From: Bacteroidota bacterium
Lineage (GTDB): Bacteria > Bacteroidota > Bacteroidia > Chitinophagales > Saprospiraceae
Assembly (NCBI GenBank): GCA_030147525.1
Contig: JASBVF010000034.1
Location: 62,001-126,000 of the forward strand
Reading direction: 5' to 3'
Length of the DNA stretch: 64,000 bases
Shown: in pieces, positions 1 to 8,648 of the stretch
How positions within the stretch are numbered: the stretch's first letter is position 1
Layout: each line of letters starts with the position of its first letter
Notes under the pieces: model-generated
The model's input: only the letters and a program-made list of their open reading frames with translations
What the model was told of the DNA's origin: nothing
Database searches by the model: none
Program-made: the position numbers and the translations under genes

Positions 1-61
1 CATCGAGTTAGGTTCATGAGGCCGATTTCTTTAGCGCAATTCACTCCTCATGTTTTGTAAC

Positions 62-850
62 TTAACGACCGGACAATTGATCGCATTTTTTTTGAAAGTC
101 TTTCGCTTTGGTTTCGTTGCCGACACCTTCGTAGGCCTGTACTAAAAGGCAATTAGCAGTAGTATTGTTCGGTTCGGCAGCAATGGCCTGCTCCAATCTT
201 TCAACTGCTTTGTCAAATTGGCCGGTTTTAATAGCCAACCTGCCAAGTTGAGTCAACACGATTGGGCTTCCCGGATTTTGCTTATTCAAATCCACCAACA
301 TCAAAACCCCTTTCATGGGGTTATCCTTTGGAGGATTTTCTGCATACACCAACGCAAGGTTAACCTTGTGCTGCAGGTTCGCAGGATTGATAGAGGCTGC
401 ATTTTCGAGAGCCTGAATAGCTCTTTCCGTGCAGAAGTTCCTCACTTTATCCGCTTGCTCTTTTTGGAGGCAAATAGAATAGGTAGTACCGGCAATAGAC
501 CAGGCTTCTTCTCCTCCTTCCAGTTCAGCAACCTTTTCAGCAAAATATCCTGAAATGCCAGGTTTCTCCAAGCTGTACCACAAGCTTGAAAGTCGTTTGT
601 AAAAATTCGCTTGAGAAGTGTCGGGTGCAGCTTCGAGCTCAGTTTCTAAAGCCAAAACCGAGGCAGACTCCTGTGGAGAAAGACTTTTCTTTGCATCCTT
701 CAGCATCGAATTGATATCGGTGCTAACGGCTGCCAACACTCTTTGCTTTTCTACTTCTTTGTGTTTGCCAGGCTTTGTGTCAAAACCTAAGTACAGAATT
801 AAGAACAACATCAACGCCGCTGAAACCACAAACCACTGAGCTTTGTTCAT
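62..850 (-). CDS. Membrane-anchored tetratricopeptide repeat protein
   Basis: The 262-residue product has an N-terminal hydrophobic segment at about residues 6-23 (FVVSAALMLFLILYLGF), which looks like a membrane anchor or uncleaved signal. The C-terminal half (about residues 120-255) carries TPR-like helical pairs, including a typical repeat with the G-x-L-A-I-K-T-G-Q-F-D-K-A pattern. TPRs are protein-interaction scaffolds, so no enzymatic role is implied. It follows the HU gene on the same strand with a 42-nt gap, so the two are probably co-transcribed. From memory, HU, TPR protein and a ribonuclease E/G gene often occur in this order in Bacteroidota; the third gene would lie beyond the left edge and cannot be confirmed here. 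The partner protein is unknown. Confidence 0.85.
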   Translation of the reverse strand: MNKAQWFVVSAALMLFLILYLGFDTKPGKHKEVEKQRVLAAVSTDINSMLKDAKKSLSPQESASVLALETELEAAPDTSQANFYKRLSSLWYSLEKPGISGYFAEKVAELEGGEEAWSIAGTTYSICLQKEQADKVRNFCTERAIQALENAASINPANLQHKVNLALVYAENPPKDNPMKGVLMLVDLNKQNPGSPIVLTQLGRLAIKTGQFDKAVERLEQAIAAEPNNTTANCLLVQAYEGVGNETKAKDFQKKCDQLSGR

Positions 851-892
851 GATGCTTCATTTTCATTTGACACAAAGAGATGAACCTTGAAA

Positions 893-1204
893 TTAATCAT
901 CCGATTCGTCATCAGGCAAATGGTCCACATTTTCTTTTACCTGTTCAAGGAAAACTTTAGCAGGTTTGAAGGCCGGGATGAAATGTTCTGGAATTTCAAT
1001 TGACACATTTCTCTTGATGTGCCGCCCAACTTTCTTCTTTCTTTTTTTGATAATAAAACTACCGAATCCCCGAATGTAAACATTCTCCCCGGTCGCCAGA
1101 GAGCCCTTCACGGATTTGAAAAACTCTTCGAGTGTGACGAGTACGTCCACCTTTGGCACTCCGGTCTTTTCGGAAATCGCTGTTACTAAGTCAGCTTTTC
1201 TCAT
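893..1204 (-). CDS. HU/IHF-family nucleoid DNA-binding protein
   Basis: The 103-residue protein has the normal HU length plus a short acidic tail (ending PDDESDD). It starts MRKADLVTAISEKTG as in HU, and shows the RGFGSF segment followed by a basic beta-arm (KKRKKKVGRHI) that inserts into the DNA minor groove. HU proteins bend and compact DNA as dimers in the nucleoid. The acidic C-terminal extension is seen in some Bacteroidota paralogues and is absent from E. coli HU. The gene is first in a minus-strand pair with the downstream TPR gene. The family call is secure; which paralogue it represents is not known. Confidence 0.95.
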   Translation of the reverse strand: MRKADLVTAISEKTGVPKVDVLVTLEEFFKSVKGSLATGENVYIRGFGSFIIKKRKKKVGRHIKRNVSIEIPEHFIPAFKPAKVFLEQVKENVDHLPDDESDD

Positions 1205-1639
1205 CTTATTTAACTGGTTTAGAATGAGTTATGAAAAAATCTTCGGGTTGTTGAAAACGAGTCGCAAATTTCGGAATTTTTTCCTTTTGCGGAAACAAAA
1301 GGCAATTTAATTTCTTTAATTTTCTCACTAATTATCAAGGCTTTACGTCTTTTTTCTATGGCAAATTGATTGAGGAGGGGAACTTTCTGAGGGAACAGCC
1401 ATTTTTTTTGGGTGTTTTTCGCGTGTTTTCTATCAAATACAAAATCATGCCGCAGGCAATTGCTGATTTTGAGCCGATACTTTTTTCCTTTTCCTGGCTG
1501 CTAAACTGCGTGAATTTTTGCTAACCTTTATAATTGGCTTTGAATTAACCCCGGTTGTCTATCTTTGCCAACTCCCCGATTGTCGTGTCAGAAAACGATA
1601 ATGCTTTCTCAAGCGATAAGGGTTTTTAAACTTTTTCTT
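1205..1639. other. Divergent intergenic region between HU and yicC
   Basis: This 435-nt AT-rich gap separates the divergent HU and yicC genes. It holds a good Bacteroidota-type promoter for yicC near its right end and a small perfect 7-bp hairpin (CCTTTTG/CAAAAGG, 1283-1302) without an obvious role. I see no coding region and no clear promoter match for HU. Confidence 0.6.
1539..1567 (+). promoter_or_regulatory. Promoter of the yicC-gmk-apaG operon
   Basis: TTTG at 1539-1542 is followed after 17 nt by TATCTTTG at 1560-1567, an exact match to the Bacteroidota sigma-ABfr consensus (TTTG, spacer, TAnnTTTG). Transcription would start near 1574, which rules out in-frame starts as early as 1565 and supports the yicC start at 1640. 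Confidence 0.7.
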
Positions 1640-2518
1640 ATGCTTTTATCAATGACCGGCTACGGCCGGGCAACTAATAACTTTGATTCTAAAACGATCT
1701 CGGCTGAGGTTCGTTCGCTCAATAGTAAGTTTACGGACATGCGCCTTAAGATACCTTCAAATTTTCGGGAGAAGGAGCATGCGATCCGTCGCATGGTTAC
1801 CGAACGAATCGAACGGGGAAAGATTGACCTGACCATCGAAGTCAAGTCAGTTTTAGGTGACGATAGCTACGGCTTAAATATACCTTTATATAGTAAGTAC
1901 TACAGAGAGCTTGCTGCACTTGCTGATGAAATGGGCGCTTCGAAGGATGGATTAATGCAGGCAATTTTGCGTATTCCCAACGTAGTTGTAGCCGAAGAAG
2001 GTGAAATTGACGAGAAGGAATGGGCCGCAGTTTTGGCGACGCTGAATGATGCGCTTCAGAATTTTGATAATTTTCGCCGGTCAGAAGGCGCAGCAATGGA
2101 GGAAGACCTTCGCCTGCGGGTAACCAATATCATGGCTCATTTGAAGGACATTAACCCCTTTGAGGAGGGGCGTATTACTTTGCTCCGAAACCGCCTGCGC
2201 CAAAACCTGGAAGAGTTTATGAGCAAGGAGAATATTGATGAAAACCGCTTCGAACAGGAGGTGATTTTTTATCTTGAAAAAATTGATATCACTGAGGAAA
2301 AGGTGCGGCTTGAGCAGCATTGCAACTTTTTCCTTGAAAAACTGAATGACCCCAAAACGAACTCCAAAGGACGCACCCTAAGTTTTATCGGACAGGAAAT
2401 GGGGCGGGAAATCAATACCCTGGGTGCAAAAGCTTACTCTGCCGATATTCAGCGCCTGGTTGTTGGAATGAAAGATGAATTAGAGAAAATTAAAGAAATG
2501 GTAGCAAATTCAGTTTGA
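1640..2518 (+). CDS. yicC: YicC family protein (stress-induced, RNase-associated)
   Basis: The 292-residue protein begins MLLSMTGYGRA, the usual YicC N-terminus. It carries the EVRSLNSKF segment and the conserved C-terminal DUF1732 region (FFLEKLNDPKTNSKGRTLSF followed by GQEMGREINTLGAKA). An in-frame extension upstream to 1565 overlaps the promoter and lacks family similarity, so 1640 is preferred. YicC proteins have been described as endoribonucleases that affect small RNA turnover. It leads a yicC-gmk-apaG operon: its TGA (2516-2518) overlaps the gmk ATG by one base, implying translational coupling. yicC next to gmk is common across bacteria. Confidence 0.95.
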   Translation: MLLSMTGYGRATNNFDSKTISAEVRSLNSKFTDMRLKIPSNFREKEHAIRRMVTERIERGKIDLTIEVKSVLGDDSYGLNIPLYSKYYRELAALADEMGASKDGLMQAILRIPNVVVAEEGEIDEKEWAAVLATLNDALQNFDNFRRSEGAAMEEDLRLRVTNIMAHLKDINPFEEGRITLLRNRLRQNLEEFMSKENIDENRFEQEVIFYLEKIDITEEKVRLEQHCNFFLEKLNDPKTNSKGRTLSFIGQEMGREINTLGAKAYSADIQRLVVGMKDELEKIKEMVANSV

Positions 2519-3102
2519 TGATGGAGAAGCTTATTGTGTTTACAGCTCCGTCCGGAGCAGGTAAAACGACAATTGTTCGTTCACTGTTGAATACTTTTGA
2601 CAACCTGGCGTTTTCGGTATCGGCGACAACCAGAGCAAAACGTGATGGAGAGGTTCATGGCCGGGACTATTATTTTATAGGTGTAAATGAATTCAAGTCG
2701 CTCATGCAGGTAAATGCATTCCTCGAATGGGAGGAAGTGTACGAAAACCAATTTTATGGTACGTTGAAAAGTGAAGTTGAGCGGCTTTGGAAGGAAGGAA
2801 AATGTGTTATTTTCGATATCGACGTGAAAGGAGCTTTGAACATTAAAAAAGCATATCCTGCCGAAACACTGACGGTTTTTGTAAAGCCCCCATCGCCTGA
2901 AATATTGTTCGAGCGCCTTCGCAATCGCAAATCCGAAAGCGAGGAAAGCCTGCAGAAAAGAATTAACCGGGCGGCATTTGAGCTAACTTTCGAAAAACAT
3001 TTCGATATTGTGCTGGTTAACGATGTATTGGAAGATGCTTTGAAAAATGCGACTGATATCGCCGAACGCTGGCTGAACGATTCTGAAATCCCTACAAAAT
3101 AA
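2518..3102 (+). CDS. gmk: Guanylate kinase
   Basis: The 194-residue enzyme phosphorylates GMP to GDP with ATP in the cytoplasm, in purine nucleotide synthesis. It has the P-loop APSGAGKTT near the N-terminus, the GMP-binding SATTRAKRDGEVHGRDY segment, and the FDIDVKGALN and RLRNRKSES (lid) motifs. The start is ATG at 2518 or the adjacent ATG at 2521; the 2518 start overlaps the yicC stop. The length matches bacterial Gmk and all key residues appear present. It sits in the yicC-gmk-apaG transcription unit, and apaG begins two bases after its stop. Confidence 0.97.
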   Translation: MMEKLIVFTAPSGAGKTTIVRSLLNTFDNLAFSVSATTRAKRDGEVHGRDYYFIGVNEFKSLMQVNAFLEWEEVYENQFYGTLKSEVERLWKEGKCVIFDIDVKGALNIKKAYPAETLTVFVKPPSPEILFERLRNRKSESEESLQKRINRAAFELTFEKHFDIVLVNDVLEDALKNATDIAERWLNDSEIPTK

Positions 3103-3104
3103 TC

Positions 3105-3491
3105 ATGCGTACGCTTACAACAAAAGGCATTCAAATCAGCGTAGAGCCATTCTACCTTCCTCATGAGTCAATACCGATGCAGCACCGGTATGTGCATGCA
3201 TATCGTATTACCATCCAAAACAGAAGTTCGTCCATCGTCCAGTTATTGCGTCGCCACTGGTACATCGTTGAATCAAATGGCGTTCAGCGTGAATTGGAGG
3301 GAGAAGGAGTGGTCGGTCAGCAGCCGGTACTTGCGCCCGGAGAGAGCCATCAGTACACATCATGGTGCCCGATGATGACCGATGTAGGTAAGATGTACGG
3401 CACCTTTCTGATGGTCAAAACGGAGGACGGCACTAATTTCGAAGTGAAAATTCCAGAGTTTAAATTGTACCCTCCGTTTAAGATGAACTGA
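3105..3491 (+). CDS. apaG: ApaG domain protein
   Basis: The 128-residue protein matches the ApaG/DUF525 fold, an immunoglobulin-like beta-sandwich. Diagnostic stretches are HAYRITIQNRSS, LLRRHWYIVESNG, the glycine-rich GEGVVGQQPVLAPGE and the YTSW motif. ApaG is associated with Co2+/Mg2+ homeostasis in enterobacteria; its biochemical function is not firmly known. The gene starts two bases after gmk and is probably the last gene of the operon, since a strong bidirectional terminator lies 20 nt past its stop. Confidence 0.95.
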   Translation: MRTLTTKGIQISVEPFYLPHESIPMQHRYVHAYRITIQNRSSSIVQLLRRHWYIVESNGVQRELEGEGVVGQQPVLAPGESHQYTSWCPMMTDVGKMYGTFLMVKTEDGTNFEVKIPEFKLYPPFKMN

Positions 3492-3510
3492 TTGTTTCAG
3501 AAAAACATCA

Positions 3511-3558
3511 AAAAAAAGCGGGGCAGCTTCCGATTCCGGAAACTGCCCCGCTTTTTTT
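3511..3558. terminator. Bidirectional intrinsic terminator between apaG and the OmpA gene
   Basis: A GC-rich stem AGCGGGGCAG (3517-3526) pairs with CTGCCCCGCT (3543-3552), extended inward by TTCC/GGAA. It is flanked by seven A on the left and a T run on the right, so it can stop transcription from both convergent genes. Confidence 0.9.
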
Positions 3559-3576
3559 CTACAGGGTGAAAGAAAA

Positions 3577-6225
3577 TCAATTCACCAGTTCATAAGTATA
3601 TCTAACTCTCTCAAAAATAGGTGCGTCGATTTCAGGATCGATATTTCTCAGGTAAATATCGACATCGCTGCCGTCACTGTCTGGTTCTGCTTTATTGCTG
3701 TCAAAAATTACTTTAATCCAGCCTTTTTCGCCAGGCTTAACCACGCTCGGAGAGTATTCTTTTTCGGTGCATTCGCAAACAGATACCAGGTCAATTTCCA
3801 AATCCACCTCACCTACATTTGTGTAAGTAAAAGTGTACTCCCGAACTTCGCCCTTTTTAACCTTTCCCATGTCAAATTCTCTAACGTCAAACTGCATAAT
3901 TGGCAGGCCTTTCAGGTCTTTTTTGCCGTAGAGTGATGACATTGGGTGAATGACGATGGAATCACCTTGAGCTGCGGTCATCTTTTCCAGTTGCAATAAC
4001 TGCGGGGGAAGGCTGTCGCCTCCATTGCCTCTGCGGTTGCGGTTGGATGGGACGGGTTTGCGGTTGTTGTTTGGTTTTGCTTCTTCCTTTGGCTGTTGTT
4101 GTTTGGGCGGCTCTGAGCCGTCCACCTTCCGGTTGCCAATCTGGATGAGCTGTTCCTCCTCAATCGTGATGCTCGTTGGACCAGAGATGATCTTGAACTC
4201 TGTACGGCGGTTCAGCCTGTGAGCATCCTCGAATTTGGTGGAATCAGGCAACAGGGAATTGATGAAATCTTCCGTCAAAACCTGTCCGACTTCCAGCCAT
4301 GGATATTTCTTATTCGTTTTGGCATCCACTGTTTTTGGCTGCGATTCGCCATAGCCTTTGGCTTCGATACGTGTTCTGTCAACTCCTTTTCTGGTAAGCC
4401 AACGACGGGCAGATTCGGCACGACGCTGTGAAAGTTGGCGGTTGTACTCATCAGGACCCCGTGCATCGGTATGGGATGAAAGTTCAATCACCATATCTCC
4501 GTACTGCGTCATCAAGTCGTAAATAACCTGAAGGTCGCCTTCGGCTGGAGGCAGAATTTTATCGTCATCAAAATCGTAGAGGATATTTTCAAGCACGAAC
4601 GGCTCGTTGCGCACGATTTTCTTCGTGATGCGGCCCGGTTTCAATTCCAGTTTTTGATTAAAGGTTTTGGAATCGAACAAGCCCACCGTGTTGAAGGTAA
4701 TGGTGTCGTTGTCGTAGTTTTCGGCAGAGGCAATGATCATGTAAGACTTATCCAGCTCCAGCGGAAACTCGAAATTATTGCCGCTTCCATTGGTTTTTGA
4801 ATCAATTGTTTTTGAAACGCCGTCCTTTACTTCGATCAATTCCACCGTGACGCCATTGAGCGGATCTTTCGTTTCGAGATCAAAGGTGGAGGCGGCGAGG
4901 TCGGCCACGATCTTCTTCAGAATGACGTTGAAAATATCATCCGTAGAAGTTTTGCTTTTCAGCGAGCGGGCACCTTCCGAAATCCGGTTAGAAGTGAGAA
5001 AGCCGTGGTAGCCCTCCTTGTCGAGCATAAAATAAAGATCGTCGGCGGGTGAATTATAAGGTAAACTCATATTTGCCGGTTTGCTCCACATCACTCCGTT
5101 CCATGTACTCATGAAAATATCATAGCCGCCGATGCCTGGGTGACCGTTTGAACTGAAGTACAAAATACCATCTCTGTAAAATGGAGTGTCTTCATCCCCA
5201 ACCGTATTCATTTTAGGGCCAAGGTTAACCGGGTCACCATATTGTCCGTTGCCTTTGTACGTGGCGTAGTAAAGATCGTAGCCGCCCTGACCTCCTTCCA
5301 TGTTCGAGACAAAAAATAAAACTTCGTTGCCAAACAGTTCGCCGACACAGGGTGATTTGGCGATGTAATTGCCGTTGAGGGATTCGATTTCCACGGCAGG
5401 TCTCCAGGCGCCTCCACTCGACTCGCACATGAAAATTTTACTTTCCACCAGTACGTTTCCCTTCAGTATTTCCCGGTTGAAAAACATCCTTTTTTCGTCG
5501 GGTGAAAGCGAAACATTTACGTTGTGAAAACCGGGGCGATTGACGGATTCGTCCAGTGGAGTTGGTTCTGACCAGCCTTTTTCGCCCATGGTCGATTTGA
5601 GGATTTTAGTCGGCACTTCGTCTGCATTGTCTTCTTCAATCACAATCAAATCATCTGTACCAAACCCTGCAAAGTACATTTCCTTATTGCTGTTCATCAG
5701 CCAGGCTGAGTATTCTGAGTTTTTCGTATTAACTTCTTTGCCTGCGTGAAGTACATTAATGCCTTCTTGAGGTCTTGCTACTTTCCCGAATTCGCAGCCT
5801 ACTTTTTCGAGCTCTGCCAGTTCCTTCCGGACCGGATCAGTAGCCGTTTTCAGATAACGGTCAAATTCTTCGATCGCCTCGTCGTACTTGCCTTGCATTT
5901 TCAGCACACGGGCGTATTCGAAACGCTTCTCTTCAGGAACGTCCTTGTCTCTTTTTGTTTTTCTCAAAGCCCTGGAGTACCACCTTTCGGCATCCCGATA
6001 ATCCCTGAGCATGTAATTCAGGTCGGCCATCAGGATAGCGAGTTCACGATCCTTCGATTCTTCGTAGGCTTTTTCGTACCATTCGAGAGCCCGGTAGTAG
6101 TCCAGTTTTTCCATTTGCTCTTCCGCCATGGAAATCATCATGGCATAGGTTGGCCGGTTGAGCGGTTGCGACATCATTGCTACCCCGTTCAAAACAAATG
6201 CGAGGAGAAATATTATTTTTTTCAT
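3577..6225 (-). CDS. PorE-like TPR/beta-propeller/OmpA protein with C-terminal DUF1573
   Basis: The 882-residue exported protein (signal peptide ending near MMSQP) has these regions in order: TPRs (about 28-150), PD40/WD40-type propeller repeats (about 155-425, e.g. DGILYFSSNGHPGIGGYDIF), a carboxypeptidase-regulatory-like domain (about 448-530), an OmpA peptidoglycan-binding domain (about 535-680, ELSSHTDARG...LSQRRAESA), a Q/N/R/P-rich linker, and a DUF1573 immunoglobulin-like domain (about 778-870, GKVKKGEVREYTFTYTN). The first four match the layout of the T9SS component PorE, which anchors the secretion machinery to peptidoglycan. The final DUF1573 is not part of the standard layout. It lies downstream of a PorP/SprF-like gene on the same strand (109-nt gap), so it is either a T9SS core part or the partner of a dedicated PorP-like channel accessory. 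Confidence 0.85.
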   Translation of the reverse strand: MKKIIFLLAFVLNGVAMMSQPLNRPTYAMMISMAEEQMEKLDYYRALEWYEKAYEESKDRELAILMADLNYMLRDYRDAERWYSRALRKTKRDKDVPEEKRFEYARVLKMQGKYDEAIEEFDRYLKTATDPVRKELAELEKVGCEFGKVARPQEGINVLHAGKEVNTKNSEYSAWLMNSNKEMYFAGFGTDDLIVIEEDNADEVPTKILKSTMGEKGWSEPTPLDESVNRPGFHNVNVSLSPDEKRMFFNREILKGNVLVESKIFMCESSGGAWRPAVEIESLNGNYIAKSPCVGELFGNEVLFFVSNMEGGQGGYDLYYATYKGNGQYGDPVNLGPKMNTVGDEDTPFYRDGILYFSSNGHPGIGGYDIFMSTWNGVMWSKPANMSLPYNSPADDLYFMLDKEGYHGFLTSNRISEGARSLKSKTSTDDIFNVILKKIVADLAASTFDLETKDPLNGVTVELIEVKDGVSKTIDSKTNGSGNNFEFPLELDKSYMIIASAENYDNDTITFNTVGLFDSKTFNQKLELKPGRITKKIVRNEPFVLENILYDFDDDKILPPAEGDLQVIYDLMTQYGDMVIELSSHTDARGPDEYNRQLSQRRAESARRWLTRKGVDRTRIEAKGYGESQPKTVDAKTNKKYPWLEVGQVLTEDFINSLLPDSTKFEDAHRLNRRTEFKIISGPTSITIEEEQLIQIGNRKVDGSEPPKQQQPKEEAKPNNNRKPVPSNRNRRGNGGDSLPPQLLQLEKMTAAQGDSIVIHPMSSLYGKKDLKGLPIMQFDVREFDMGKVKKGEVREYTFTYTNVGEVDLEIDLVSVCECTEKEYSPSVVKPGEKGWIKVIFDSNKAEPDSDGSDVDIYLRNIDPEIDAPIFERVRYTYELVN

Positions 6226-6334
6226 GATTTTTAAATTGAGCCTGATTTTGAGTGCTGAGGCTTTTTTTGAAATTCAGTTAACAGGTTGAAAAACAGTACG
6301 TTGCTTTTAGCAAACGATTGAAAAGTGTTCTTCA

Positions 6335-7384
6335 TTACAGGTGGGGCCCGATAATAACAGGTTTCACTGTTGGTTTTTTATAAATCTTGCCGGTGTAGTA
6401 CACTGCAATTTCAAAACCACCCTGATAGCTGTTGGCTTCACTTAATTCGGAAAGCGTCAGATCGTAGGCCAGCGCTGCTTTCACGTCTCCGTAATCCAGG
6501 CCGAGCAACACCTGTGCAGAATCGCTAACACGGTAACCTAAGCCAAAGTTGAGTTTGATATTTTTCTCGGGCTTGAGTCTGTAGCCTGTCCATGCGTGGA
6601 GTTGCATCTGCATAGATGGGCTGATATTGGAGAAATATACTTCCGGATTAAGCGTCCATTTGTCATTCAAGTCTGTATTCAATTGAGCGTGAGCGATCAA
6701 ACGCATGGGTAGATCGACATTTGAGGCGCTGAAGTTGTAGTCGTTGTTTGGCGAAGTGATGTGCCGTACGGAAAAGCCAAGGTTGTAATCTGTCGTTTTA
6801 TTGACTTTGGATTTGAACAACAGCCCTGCGTTGATGTCAGAGAAAGCGGTTTCAGGGTCAGTAGCTCCCGGCTCAAAAACTTTATCCTCTGTCAGCGGAT
6901 TGGCGAATTGGTCTTGCCGCTGCTTCAGAAAGTCGCCAAAAAAGAACCCGTCCGTATTTTTCAGGATCCTTGAGACCCGGCCCCACTGTACACCCAGCGT
7001 GAGCACATTCTGGCTTTTTTTATCCAAAGCGGCATGAAAGGAACCTGAAAGTTGAAGCGCTGTGGTGCTCAACCTGCCTGTCCCCGCCTGGTCCTGGAAC
7101 ATGAGGCCACCCACGCCAATCCAATGACGTTTGCCAATCATCACAATCGGCGCATCGATGAAAACCGTAGGTGATGAGTATGCATTTTTTACGACGGTTC
7201 GGGCCTGGTCACGATAGATTCCACCAATTCTGAAAGTACCCTCGTATGCACCTGTGAAAGCAGGGTTCATGTGCAGCGGGTTCATATAAAAAAGCGAGTT
7301 GTGGAGGTCCTGGGATTGAATGCTGCCAAGACTAACCAACAAAAAAAGTAAGCAAAACAGAGTCTTTGTCAATGTCATATTCAA
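6335..7384 (-). CDS. PorP/SprF family outer-membrane protein
   Basis: The 349-residue protein has a signal peptide (ending SIQSQD) and the family N-terminus LFYMNPLHMNPAFTGAYEG, followed by alternating beta-strand segments consistent with a 14-stranded outer-membrane barrel. PorP and SprF proteins belong to the type IX secretion system; PorP links PorE and the secretion motor, while SprF-like paralogues are needed for secretion of specific large type B CTD proteins. The next gene downstream is a PorE-like OmpA protein, a common pairing. I cannot tell from sequence alone whether this is the core PorP or an accessory paralogue. Confidence 0.92.
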   Translation of the reverse strand: MNMTLTKTLFCLLFLLVSLGSIQSQDLHNSLFYMNPLHMNPAFTGAYEGTFRIGGIYRDQARTVVKNAYSSPTVFIDAPIVMIGKRHWIGVGGLMFQDQAGTGRLSTTALQLSGSFHAALDKKSQNVLTLGVQWGRVSRILKNTDGFFFGDFLKQRQDQFANPLTEDKVFEPGATDPETAFSDINAGLLFKSKVNKTTDYNLGFSVRHITSPNNDYNFSASNVDLPMRLIAHAQLNTDLNDKWTLNPEVYFSNISPSMQMQLHAWTGYRLKPEKNIKLNFGLGYRVSDSAQVLLGLDYGDVKAALAYDLTLSELSEANSYQGGFEIAVYYTGKIYKKPTVKPVIIGPHL

Positions 7385-7580
7385 TTATTTATAATGATTT
7401 TAGGGTCGTGTGGTGTAAGCCCGAAAGATAGAATTTTTCCATAAAAATGGGCGAAAGAGGACGCAAGTTAGAAGTTAAAGTCTGCAACCCAAACGGATAT
7501 TTCCCGGAATTTGCACACGAAGTGACACTTTTTCACTTCATGCAGTTTACGCAGGGTGAGTTTGGAGCGTCTGAATCGAA

Positions 7581-8567
7581 TTATTGGCCTGTTTTCCGGG
7601 CTGCCCTGCTGACGATTTTTTTCGTTTCAATTTGGTGCATGCAGTTGAAATGCCCTTTCGGGCATTGAGCAAATCCGATTTTTGAACAGGGCCGGCAGGG
7701 CAGGTTTTTTACTTGAAAAGTAGCGTTTTTGTTTCCTGCGCCGCCAAAATATGGATACATGCCAAATTCGGGAACGGTGCTTCCCCAAACTGACAGGGTT
7801 TCCTTTTGAAATGCGGCAGCAATGTGCATCATGCCGGTGTCGTGAGTGATCACTTTTGCTGCTGAACGTATGACCGCTGCTGATTCATGTAGGCTGATTT
7901 TGCCACAAAAATTAATTACATGGATGCCTGATTCCCTGGCGATTACATGGCCCTCCTCCGCTTCCGGCTTTCCTCCGAGCAGTACGATGGGGCAGCTCAA
8001 CTCCCGGCAAATTTTGATGATTTTATCAGTGGGCAGCCGCTTGGTTTGGTGCGCAGCACCGATCGCAAAAGCAATGTAGGGCTCTTGCGGAAGATCAATT
8101 TCCGGCGGTTGGCCGGTGAAGAAATAGTCAAGTCCTGCTCCGTCATTTTTTACCCCGAGTGGCAAGACGGCAGCAAGATATCTGTCCACGATGTGTAAAT
8201 CTGGCAGCCGGTTGATTTTGAAACGGACCAGCAGCCATTTTTCGAAATTGAGTTTTTTAAATGAAAAAGTCTTTTTGCCCAGCGCCAGCCTGACCTGTAA
8301 ACTGCGCAGGTTTTTGTGCAGATCAATGATGCAGTCGTAACGTTCCTGCTTCAGGGCGGGGGTCACTTCAGCCACTTTTTTTTCGATGGTGAAAATTTTA
8401 TCAAGCCAGGGGTTGGCTTCAAGTAGCGGAAGGTAGGCTCGTTTTGTGAGGTAGTGAATTTCAACATTCAGTTGTTTTTTCAAACACCGGATGACCGGCG
8501 TTGTCAGCACGATATCGCCGATGGAGGAAAAACGAATGATGAGGACTTTACGGATGGCTTTTTTCAC
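7581..8567 (-). CDS. Glycosyltransferase family 9 (heptosyltransferase-like)
   Basis: The 328-residue protein begins with the GT9 signature VLIIRFSSIGDIVLTTPV and shows the C-terminal donor-binding region THDTGMMHIAAAFQKETLSVWG. Family members transfer ADP-heptose or similar sugars onto the LPS inner core at the cytoplasmic face of the inner membrane. The cysteine-rich end (LPCRPCSKIGFAQCPKGHFNC) is typical of GT9 proteins in Bacteroidota. It is a single gene between the PorP gene and a lysozyme gene, all on the minus strand; the acceptor sugar cannot be predicted. Confidence 0.93.
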   Translation of the reverse strand: MKKAIRKVLIIRFSSIGDIVLTTPVIRCLKKQLNVEIHYLTKRAYLPLLEANPWLDKIFTIEKKVAEVTPALKQERYDCIIDLHKNLRSLQVRLALGKKTFSFKKLNFEKWLLVRFKINRLPDLHIVDRYLAAVLPLGVKNDGAGLDYFFTGQPPEIDLPQEPYIAFAIGAAHQTKRLPTDKIIKICRELSCPIVLLGGKPEAEEGHVIARESGIHVINFCGKISLHESAAVIRSAAKVITHDTGMMHIAAAFQKETLSVWGSTVPEFGMYPYFGGAGNKNATFQVKNLPCRPCSKIGFAQCPKGHFNCMHQIETKKIVSRAARKTGQ

Positions 8568-8648
8568 AAAAAATAAAATTGACTCGCAAGATGCAACGAA
8601 ATGGGCGGGTCACGAAGTAACCGTTTTTAAAATTAATTTTTTGTGAAA

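Noticed and set aside
1-61. Possible start of a minus-strand ribonuclease E/G gene at the left edge
   Set aside because: Only a few codons could lie inside the window and no start or ribosome site can be chosen with confidence.
7447-7668. A short plus-strand open frame between the PorP and GT9 genes
   Set aside because: Its second half is antisense to the GT9 gene, and the translation shows no motif or good ribosome site.
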